Assembly (NCBI GenBank): GCA_018061225.1 | Contig: JAGOUK010000096.1 | Coordinates: forward strand, 1-5,690 | Direction: 5' to 3' | Length of the DNA: 5,690 bases | Source: Candidatus Omnitrophota bacterium | GTDB taxonomy: Bacteria; Omnitrophota; Gorgyraeia; 2-02-FULL-51-18; JAGOUK01 | Shown: piece after piece, positions 1 through 5,141 of the stretch | Position numbering within the stretch: position 1 is the stretch's first letter | Layout of the letters: every line of letters begins with the position of its first letter | The notes under the pieces: model-generated | The model's database searches: none | What the model was told of the DNA's origin: nothing | What the model saw: only the letters and a program-made list of their open reading frames with translations | Made by a program: the position numbers and the translations under genes

Positions 1-1338
1 CTGGTGCTCGAGCAGAATGTTCCCATCCTTGGCATCTGTTACGGCATGCAAAGTCTCTGCCACGCGCTGGGCGGAAAGGTGAAGCGCGCCGCGCACCGAG
101 AATACGGCCGCGCCCCGCTGACGGTGATCCGCAAGGCTTCGGCTTTTTTGAAGGGGATCTCGCGCGTCAGCCAAACCTGGATGAGTCACGGTGATTCCGT
201 GGTGAAGCTGCCAGCCGGCTTCGTGGCCACGGCCAAGACGGGCAACACGCCGAACGCCGCCTGTGAAAATCCCAAGCGTAAGATCTATGGCGTGCAGTTC
301 CATCCGGAAGTGGTGCACACGGAACAGGGCGCACAAATGCTCAAGAACTTTGTCTTTGGGATTTGCGGGGCGAAGGGGACTTGGACGATACGCTCTTTTG
401 TGAAGGACGGGATCAAGGCCGCGAAGGCGACGGTCGGTACAGACCATGTGATTTGCGGACTTTCGGGCGGTGTGGATTCTTCGGTGGTCGCGGCGCTGCT
501 CTCTAAGGCCGTAGGCAAGCAATTAACCTGCATTTTTGTGGACAATGGACTGCTGCGCAAGGGCGAACGCGAACAGGTTGAGCGGATCTTTGGCGGCCAG
601 TTCAAAACGGACCTTCATGTCGTCGACGCGCGCAAGCTTTTCTTAAAAAATCTCGCGGGTGTCAGCGATCCCGAGAAAAAACGCAAAATCATCGGCCATA
701 CCTTCATCCGCGTCTTCGAAAAGGAAGCGCGCAAGATCAAGAACGCCAAATGGCTGGCGCAAGGAACGCTGTATCCGGATGTGATCGAGAGCCGTTCGGC
801 TTTTGGCGGGCCTTCCGCGACAATCAAGTCGCATCACAATGTCGGCGGTCTGCCGGATGATATGAAGTTTAAGCTGATCGAGCCGCTCAAAGAGCTGTTT
901 AAGGACGAGGTTCGCAAGGCCGGGCGGGAGCTCGGTTTGTCGAAGGAGATGATCGGACGGCATCCGTTTCCGGGTCCGGGGCTGGCGATCCGCATTATCG
1001 GCGACATCACTCAGCAGCGTTTGGATGTTCTCAAAGAAGCCGACGCGCGCTTTATCGAAGAAATTCGGGCGGCAGGACTTTATGACAAGATTTGGCAAGC
1101 GTTCTGCGTCCTGCTGCCGGTCAAGTCCGTGGGCGTGATGGGCGATCAGCGGACGTATGAGGATGTTCTCGCGGTTCGCGCGGTGACCAGCCTGGATGGC
1201 ATGACGGCCGATTGGGCCGAGATCCCGGCCCCGGTGTTGGCCAAGATCTCCAACCGCATCATCAACGAAGTGCGCGGCATAAACCGTGTGGTTTACGACA
1301 TCTCATCGAAGCCGCCCGCGACGATCGAGTGGGAATAG
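1..1338 (+). CDS. guaA: GMP synthase (glutamine-hydrolysing), 5'-truncated by window edge
   Basis: GuaA converts XMP, ATP and glutamine to GMP in the cytoplasm, the last step of de novo GMP synthesis. Counting bases 1-3 as codon 1, 445 residues are visible. The class I glutamine amidotransferase part shows the nucleophile Cys13 in GICYGMQ and the His101/Glu103 pair in GVQFHPEV. The ATP-pyrophosphatase part shows the P-loop SGGVDSS at about 155-161. The C-terminal dimerisation domain has GRHPFPGPGLAIR at about 320-331 and the family-typical ending KPPATIEWE. Family members are usually about 510-525 residues, so roughly 70-75 N-terminal residues, including the true start, lie left of the window. 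The GTG at base 4 is an internal Val codon, not a start. All visible catalytic residues are intact. The gene converges with the small gene at 1449-1817, with a large palindrome directly after its TAG stop. Confidence 0.97.
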   Translation: MVLEQNVPILGICYGMQSLCHALGGKVKRAAHREYGRAPLTVIRKASAFLKGISRVSQTWMSHGDSVVKLPAGFVATAKTGNTPNAACENPKRKIYGVQFHPEVVHTEQGAQMLKNFVFGICGAKGTWTIRSFVKDGIKAAKATVGTDHVICGLSGGVDSSVVAALLSKAVGKQLTCIFVDNGLLRKGEREQVERIFGGQFKTDLHVVDARKLFLKNLAGVSDPEKKRKIIGHTFIRVFEKEARKIKNAKWLAQGTLYPDVIESRSAFGGPSATIKSHHNVGGLPDDMKFKLIEPLKELFKDEVRKAGRELGLSKEMIGRHPFPGPGLAIRIIGDITQQRLDVLKEADARFIEEIRAAGLYDKIWQAFCVLLPVKSVGVMGDQRTYEDVLAVRAVTSLDGMTADWAEIPAPVLAKISNRIINEVRGINRVVYDISSKPPATIEWE

Positions 1339-1447
1339 TTCTATCTGCTGAAAAAGCCGCATCTGCGTCGTTGCTCAGATACTTGCGTGGAAGTACCACG
1401 CGGCGCATCCTCGCGCCTCGCATCTGCGGCTTTTTGAGCAGATAGAA
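1339..1447. repeat. Large imperfect intergenic palindrome (REP/MITE-like)
   Basis: Arms of 29 bases at 1339-1367 and 1419-1447 are inverted copies with 26 of 29 positions matching. Each contains the block AAAAAGCCGCA or its complement. The 51-base centre holds a second perfect hairpin, GCGTGG (1385-1390) with CCACGC (1396-1401) around a 5-base loop. The near-palindromic 10-mer CGCATCTGCG also occurs in direct orientation at 1358-1367 and 1419-1428. The element fills the space between the two convergent stop codons almost exactly. From memory, similar elements (a GCCGCATCTGC-type arm, a GTAC-type centre and a GCGGCTTTTT end) are dispersed in the genomes of some environmental bacteria, which would make this one copy of a family. 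Multiplicity cannot be tested in this window, where only one copy is present. Confidence 0.8.
1351..1435. terminator. Probable bidirectional terminator within the palindrome
   Basis: The core AAAAAGCCGC (1351-1360) and GCGGCTTTTT (1426-1435) form a GC-rich stem next to A5/T5 tracts, so both strands read as stem followed by a short T run. This lies between the converging guaA and the small minus-strand gene, where a shared terminator is expected. The loop is unusually long for an intrinsic terminator, but the nested apical hairpin would shorten the effective distance. The T run is only five bases, so termination efficiency is uncertain. Confidence 0.5.
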
Positions 1448-1448
1448 G

Positions 1449-1817
1449 TTAGGGTTGAGGTGTGGGTCTGTGTTCGGCTAGCCAGGCCTGATGGGGCGCG
1501 GCCGAAGCGGGGTTGCTGAGTTTGAGATAAGCGGCGGCGAGCAGCTGATGGGCCGCGACGGCCTGGTCGGCGTTGGACGCATGATCGAGGGCGAGTAAGG
1601 CCTCGCGGACACAAGTGTCAAAATCACCCGACCGGAATGCCTCGGCCGCGAGGTTAAATCGCTCAGCATAAGCGCCCGCCCTCATCCGCCGAACCTTTTC
1701 AGCCAAGCCGCGGGAAAATGCATGAGCCTCCGCGGCCGGCAGTATCGGTACGAGTACAAAAGCTACCAGGATAACCGCAGTCCAGCGGCTAATACGCATC
1801 TTTGAGAATGTCTTCAT
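1449..1817 (-). CDS. Small exported TPR-like protein, function unknown
   Basis: This is a 122-residue protein that I do not recognise as a named family. The N-terminus looks like a Sec signal peptide: basic residues (K2, K6, R8, R11), a hydrophobic stretch at about 13-28, and a likely signal peptidase I site after AHA at 31-33. The mature part of about 89 residues is Ala-rich and helical. Residues about 55-83 (including AAEAFRSGDFDTCVREAL) have the spacing of one TPR helix pair, and about 84-117 (HQLLAAAYLKLSNPASAA) of a second, less regular one. A periplasmic protein-binding or scaffold role is inference. The ATG at 1815-1817 has no good Shine-Dalgarno, but a TATACT box lies 6 bases upstream, suggesting a leaderless mRNA. 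An alternative start is Met7 (codon at 1797-1799), also without a clear Shine-Dalgarno. It is divergent from the HD-GYP gene and convergent with guaA. Confidence 0.72.
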   Translation of the reverse strand: MKTFSKMRISRWTAVILVAFVLVPILPAAEAHAFSRGLAEKVRRMRAGAYAERFNLAAEAFRSGDFDTCVREALLALDHASNADQAVAAHQLLAAAYLKLSNPASAAPHQAWLAEHRPTPQP

Positions 1818-1831
1818 CGTTTTAGTATACC
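1802..1831 (+). promoter_or_regulatory. Candidate sigma70-type promoter for the HD-GYP operon
   Basis: TTGAGA (1802-1807, 5 of 6 to TTGACA) is followed after 18 bases by TATACC (1826-1831, 4 of 6 to TATAAT). The -35 lies inside the first codons of the divergent small gene. The -10 overlaps the opposing TATACT through a shared palindromic GTATAC, so the two promoters would compete. The predicted transcript would start near 1838-1840, just before the hairpin at 1841-1872. This is based on consensus matching by eye only. Confidence 0.3.
1824..1829 (-). promoter_or_regulatory. Candidate -10 box for the small exported protein gene
   Basis: On the minus strand the hexamer is TATACT (5 of 6 to TATAAT), and its edge is only 6 bases from the ATG of the small gene. 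If used, transcription would begin at or within a base or two of the ATG, giving a leaderless message. This would fit the missing Shine-Dalgarno. No good -35 is seen at 16-19 bases; the best-placed hexamer, TTCCGG, matches poorly. Confidence 0.35.
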
Positions 1832-1840
1832 TGACACACG

Positions 1841-1872
1841 GTGGTTCCGGAAAAACTGTTGCCAGGAACCAC
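1841..1872. repeat. Inverted repeat in the HD-GYP gene leader (hairpin or operator)
   Basis: GTGGTTCC (1841-1848) and GGAACCAC (1865-1872) are perfect 8-base inverted copies. Two further G-C pairs (1849-1850 with 1862-1863) extend the stem if A1864 is bulged, leaving an 11-base loop that includes AAAAACTG. It ends 13 bases before the AGGAGG of the HD-GYP gene. It could be a 5' stabilising hairpin of the operon mRNA or a binding site for a dimeric regulator of both divergent genes. Nothing here decides between the two. Confidence 0.6.
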
Positions 1873-1885
1873 AGGCAGCCATTCC

Positions 1886-1891
1886 AGGAGG
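1886..1891 (+). promoter_or_regulatory. Ribosome binding site AGGAGG that decides the HD-GYP start
   Basis: A consensus AGGAGG lies 9 bases before the ATG at 1901. It directly abuts an in-frame ATG at 1892, which is too close to be used. An in-frame GTG at 1841 would give a protein 20 residues longer, but that codon begins the inverted repeat and has no Shine-Dalgarno. The ATG at 1901 is therefore the best start. Confidence 0.88.
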
Positions 1892-1900
1892 ATGTATCGT

Positions 1901-3310
1901 ATGACCAAGTGGATCTGGAGCTTTAGAACCCGCCTCACAGCCGCGATTATCGCGTGCCTTCTGCTGGTTTTGGGACTAAGTCATCTGCTTATCTACCAAT
2001 CCGCAAGCGATGCTCAATTTAATCAGCTGCGAAATCAGCTGATGACGGTTGCCCAGACCGCCTCGGTTCTGATCGATGGCGACTCGCTTGCAGCGATTCC
2101 GCTTAATAAGGGCGGGATGAACACAGCTGAGTATCGACAGATCGCGGCTCGGCTCAAAAAGGTCCGTGAGCTTAATCCCTCCATTCGTTACATTTACACA
2201 CTTCGGAGGACGCCGGAACCAGGTCGGTTGCAATTTGTGGTCGACTTGGACCCGGAACAAGTAAAATCCTCAGGCCGCACCGGAACCGCTTATCCCGGCG
2301 ACCTTTATAACGCCGCGGAGTTCCCGGAGATGTTCGAAGGATTTTTGAGAGCTGCGGCGGACCGGGCTCTCGCGGAAGATGCCTGGGGCGTTGCCCTGTC
2401 CGGATACGCGCCCATCAGGGATTCGATGGGAAGGTCGGTCGCTGTGTTGGGGGTGGATATGGATGCCGGAGATGTTCGCCGCGCCCAGGAAAGCGCCGCC
2501 TCAAAATTCCGTCATGTGATGTTGATCGGTATTCTTCTGTCATTTTTATTAGCATTTTTGTTGGCCGGCAGCATGACGCGGCGGGTCGGGCAATTATTGT
2601 CCGGAGTTCGGGCCGTCGCAGAAGGTGATTTGACGCGCAGGGTTCCGACACATGGCCGCGATGAGATCGCCGAGCTGGGATCGGCGTTCAATCAAATGAC
2701 CGCCTCGCTGGCCGAATCACGCGAAAAACTGGATGCCCATTTCTGCAATGTCATCGAGGCGTTGGTCCGCATGCTCGAGACCAAGGATAAGTATACTCAA
2801 GGTCACTCCGAGCGTGTCGGAGTTTATGCCAAAAAGATCGCTCTCAGGATGGGATTATCAGACCGGGAGGCGGAACTGATGCGCCGCGCGGGGGAGATGC
2901 ACGATATCGGCAAACTCGCCGTTCATGACAGGGTGTTGAACAAAGTTGAGCCGTTGACGGATGAGGAATGGGAGATGATTCGCCGTCATCCGGTGACCGG
3001 ATATGAGACGCTCAAGCATATCGGTCTCGACGATATTATTCTCTCCAGCATCCACCTGCATCATGAGCGCCCGGACGGCTGCGGCTATCCCAAAAAGATT
3101 GAGGGTGACGGGATGGGACTGTACGCGCAAATTGTCGCCGTAGCCGATGCGTATGACGCGATGACGACCACCCGTTCCTACCGCAAATCCATGACTCGGT
3201 CCGACGCCCTGGAAGAGTTGCGCCGCCATGCGGGCAAACAGTTTAATCCTGACGTTGTTGAAGCGTTGGTAAAAGTATTTGAAGAAGGCAGCCGCTCACC
3301 CCGGCAATAA
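1901..3310 (+). CDS. Membrane sensor with HAMP and HD-GYP domains (cyclic-dinucleotide phosphodiesterase)
   Basis: The protein has 469 residues from the ATG at 1901. Order: a short basic N-terminus; transmembrane helix at about 12-31; extracytoplasmic sensor region at about 32-205; second helix at about 206-224; HAMP at about 225-275; HD-GYP domain at about 283-460. The sensor region has IRYIYTLRRTPEPGRLQFVV-type sequence near 95-114 and resembles Cache/PAS-like sensors. The HD-GYP domain is intact by eye: GHSERV (His302), MHDIGK (His334/Asp335/Lys338), RRHP (His363), HHERPDGCGYP (His387/His388, GYP 395-397) and VADAYDAM (Asp416). HD-GYP enzymes hydrolyse c-di-GMP, and some act on 3',3'-cGAMP; the sequence does not show which. 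The sensed ligand is unknown. It is the first gene of a probable operon with the FecR-domain gene, 42 bases downstream. No GGDEF domain or receiver domain is attached, so the input is probably the N-terminal sensor. Confidence 0.95.
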   Translation: MTKWIWSFRTRLTAAIIACLLLVLGLSHLLIYQSASDAQFNQLRNQLMTVAQTASVLIDGDSLAAIPLNKGGMNTAEYRQIAARLKKVRELNPSIRYIYTLRRTPEPGRLQFVVDLDPEQVKSSGRTGTAYPGDLYNAAEFPEMFEGFLRAAADRALAEDAWGVALSGYAPIRDSMGRSVAVLGVDMDAGDVRRAQESAASKFRHVMLIGILLSFLLAFLLAGSMTRRVGQLLSGVRAVAEGDLTRRVPTHGRDEIAELGSAFNQMTASLAESREKLDAHFCNVIEALVRMLETKDKYTQGHSERVGVYAKKIALRMGLSDREAELMRRAGEMHDIGKLAVHDRVLNKVEPLTDEEWEMIRRHPVTGYETLKHIGLDDIILSSIHLHHERPDGCGYPKKIEGDGMGLYAQIVAVADAYDAMTTTRSYRKSMTRSDALEELRRHAGKQFNPDVVEALVKVFEEGSRSPRQ

Positions 3311-3338
3311 ATGTCGTTTTGCTCGCAAGTGCGAAAAT

Positions 3339-3344
3339 AAGGAG
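3339..3344 (+). promoter_or_regulatory. Ribosome binding site of the FecR-domain gene
   Basis: AAGGAG lies 8 bases before the ATG at 3353, fixing that start. The surrounding 42-base gap after the HD-GYP stop shows no convincing terminator or promoter, so read-through from the upstream gene is likely. Confidence 0.8.
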
Positions 3345-3352
3345 TTGGATAG

Positions 3353-4060
3353 ATGAGCTGCAAACACGTAGCAATCGGTCTTTTGGTGTGCGCGGGATTA
3401 TCCATCGGTCTGCCTGCGCTGGCTTCCGGGGGCGGGGCTGCGGGTTGTGAGGTTGTTAGCGTGTCTGGTGACGTTCAAGTCATACGCAAAGATCAGAGTC
3501 CGACCGCTTTGCTTCAGGGATCGTCCGTGTCTGTCGGTGATCAAATCATCGTGTCTTCGGGGGCGTGGGCCGACCTCGCTTTCGATGAGGCGTGGGAGAA
3601 CACCGCTCGTCTCAATCAGAATACGCGGGTGACCATCCGCTCCCTAAATCCGACCAAGCTCAGTATGATCTCCGGTGATATTTATTCCAAGCTTGATCAT
3701 CTGCCCGCGGGATCGTCGTTTGAGGTCAAGACTCCGACCGCGGTCGCTGTGGTGAAAGGAACGAGTTTTAGAACGACGCACGAAAATGGAATGACCACCG
3801 TCTACAACGATTCCGAAGTCTCGCCGGTCTATGTGTATCATTTGGATGAAAATGGCAATCGCTCGGGCCGGTCAATGGTGCTGCAGCCAGGCGAGTCTCT
3901 TACCTTGTCCGGCGAAGCGGAAGCATTCGATTCTCCGTTGGATGAATTGGAAGGTGGGCGTGACCGAGAGGATCAGGATCAGCTCAATGCGGATTTGAGC
4001 GCTGATCGGGTCAATCCGTCCAACGATGCCCCCAATCTTATCGATAATCAGAACCAGTAG
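3353..4060 (+). CDS. Exported FecR-domain protein with acidic low-complexity tail
   Basis: The protein has 235 residues. A Sec signal peptide spans about 1-24 with a likely cut after LPALA (21-25). Cys32 follows AAG, so a lipoprotein is possible, but the lipobox is poor and far from the hydrophobic core. Residues about 33-185 match the FecR domain fold: a start like VVSVSGDVQVIR (34-45), a VGDQIIVSSGAWADLAF stretch (61-77), and the hallmark TPTAVAVVKGTSF (127-139) followed by strands to LQPGESLTL (177-185). The tail, about 190-235, is rich in Asp, Asn, Gln and Glu and is probably disordered. Classical FecR proteins pair with an ECF sigma factor and a TonB receptor and have a cytoplasmic N-terminus; this one has neither partner in view and appears fully exported. 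A structural, ligand-binding or assembly role in the envelope is inference. It lies 14 bases from the downstream barrel gene, so co-expression is very likely. Confidence 0.9.
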   Translation: MSCKHVAIGLLVCAGLSIGLPALASGGGAAGCEVVSVSGDVQVIRKDQSPTALLQGSSVSVGDQIIVSSGAWADLAFDEAWENTARLNQNTRVTIRSLNPTKLSMISGDIYSKLDHLPAGSSFEVKTPTAVAVVKGTSFRTTHENGMTTVYNDSEVSPVYVYHLDENGNRSGRSMVLQPGESLTLSGEAEAFDSPLDELEGGRDREDQDQLNADLSADRVNPSNDAPNLIDNQNQ

Positions 4061-4074
4061 GGAAGACACCAGCT

Positions 4075-5133
4075 ATGCGATCCGCCGGATTATTATCATT
4101 GTTCCTGCTCCTGGCGGTCTTTGCCGAACCGGTCTTTGGCGCTGAGCTTTCGGACGCAGAAAAAGCGGCGAAGCGCGAGCAGCTCAGTCAACACTTCACC
4201 GCAGCCGTCGAAAGAACTGAGCCCGGAAGCGAGCGGCGGCATGCGCAGGCGCTGCGATATAGAGTTACCGGATCCACGCGTCTCGGCTATGACGACAATG
4301 TGGGTCTGGACAGTGTTAAGGATGACGATATTTTTTATCAGGAGCGTGCCGGAGCAACCGTTGAATACGATGTTTCAGGTTGGAATATTGAGGACCGGCC
4401 GGTTACCGTGGGCGTAGATACCAGCTACAGCTATCTCGGTTACTTTGACCGGGATGACATGAATCGTCAATCGGGTAAACTATCACCGTTCGTTCGGATG
4501 CGCCTAAAAGATCGGGTCACGTTAGAAGCGGGATACGTTTACCGGGGGCTTCGGTACGATGAGCAGAAAGACCTCAACTTTAACGCGAATGGAGCGCGGG
4601 TCTCGATCAGTCAGCGTCTGGCGGTCGGACTCTACCATAAAGGGGAATTTCGGTATGAGCATTTGAGCTACACGGACCGCAAGCAGCTCAATCCGTTCCC
4701 GGTCTACACCTCAAACGACCGGGAGGATAACCGGCATCAGGCCGCATACGGATTCCGCTACCATGCGGGAAGATGGACGACGCGGTTGGAGGGGTCCTGG
4801 ATGCGGAATGATTCTAATGACCAGTACCTGGACTACAACGATTATGACGACTTGGGGTTGGACGGTTCGGTGAGTGTGCGGACCACCGAGCGCTGGATAC
4901 TCACCGGATTTGGCGGTTGGCACAGCCGATCCTTCGACAGCCGGGCCGCCATTGTCGGGTCCACAGACACGCAGGAGGACAGCTGGTACTACGCGGGCGG
5001 ACGCGTGTACTTCGCGCTCAACACCTGGTCCGGGTTTGACATCACTGCCACGTACAATGAGAATGTTTCCAACAATTCAGCCCACGAATATTCAGACTTT
5101 ATATCAAGCGCAGGGTATCACCTGTACTTTTGA
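4075..5133 (+). CDS. Predicted outer-membrane beta-barrel protein
   Basis: The protein has 352 residues, and GGAAG at 4061-4065 sits 9 bases before the ATG. It has a signal peptide with a hydrophobic core at about 5-16 and a cut near 17 (VFA) or 22-23. A charged, helical stretch follows at about 26-60. From about 62 to the end there are alternating amphipathic strands separated by polar Asp/Asn-rich loops, roughly 12-16 by eye, ending in the aromatic strand SAGYHLYF with C-terminal Phe as used by the BAM complex. GSTRLGYDDNVGLD (66-79) resembles the first strand of putative beta-barrel porin 2-type proteins and of exopolysaccharide-linked barrels. It lacks a TonB plug domain and a TonB box, so it is not a FecA-like receptor. 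Cargo or partner is unknown. Its close linkage to the FecR-domain gene suggests a periplasmic/outer-membrane pair. It ends 8 bases from the convergent recQ stop. Confidence 0.85.
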   Translation: MRSAGLLSLFLLLAVFAEPVFGAELSDAEKAAKREQLSQHFTAAVERTEPGSERRHAQALRYRVTGSTRLGYDDNVGLDSVKDDDIFYQERAGATVEYDVSGWNIEDRPVTVGVDTSYSYLGYFDRDDMNRQSGKLSPFVRMRLKDRVTLEAGYVYRGLRYDEQKDLNFNANGARVSISQRLAVGLYHKGEFRYEHLSYTDRKQLNPFPVYTSNDREDNRHQAAYGFRYHAGRWTTRLEGSWMRNDSNDQYLDYNDYDDLGLDGSVSVRTTERWILTGFGGWHSRSFDSRAAIVGSTDTQEDSWYYAGGRVYFALNTWSGFDITATYNENVSNNSAHEYSDFISSAGYHLYF

Positions 5134-5141
5134 CGGATGGG

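Noticed and set aside
643..1098. Minus-strand open frame of 151 codons inside guaA
   Set aside because: Fully antisense to a well-conserved enzyme; the product shows no domain or signal.
1212..1445. Plus-strand open frame across the guaA end and the palindrome
   Set aside because: It overlaps guaA in another frame and is made partly of the palindrome; no ribosome binding site or protein-like composition.
2858..3229. Minus-strand open frame antisense to the HD-GYP domain
   Set aside because: A shadow of conserved coding sequence with no independent support.
3320..3338. Weak hairpin (TCGC with GCGA around AAGT) between the HD-GYP and FecR genes
   Set aside because: Only a 4-base stem and no T run; not a credible terminator or attenuator.
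3353..4060. Classical FecR anti-sigma regulator of iron uptake
   Set aside because: No sigma factor or TonB-dependent receptor nearby, and an apparently cleavable signal peptide in place of a cytoplasmic anti-sigma region.
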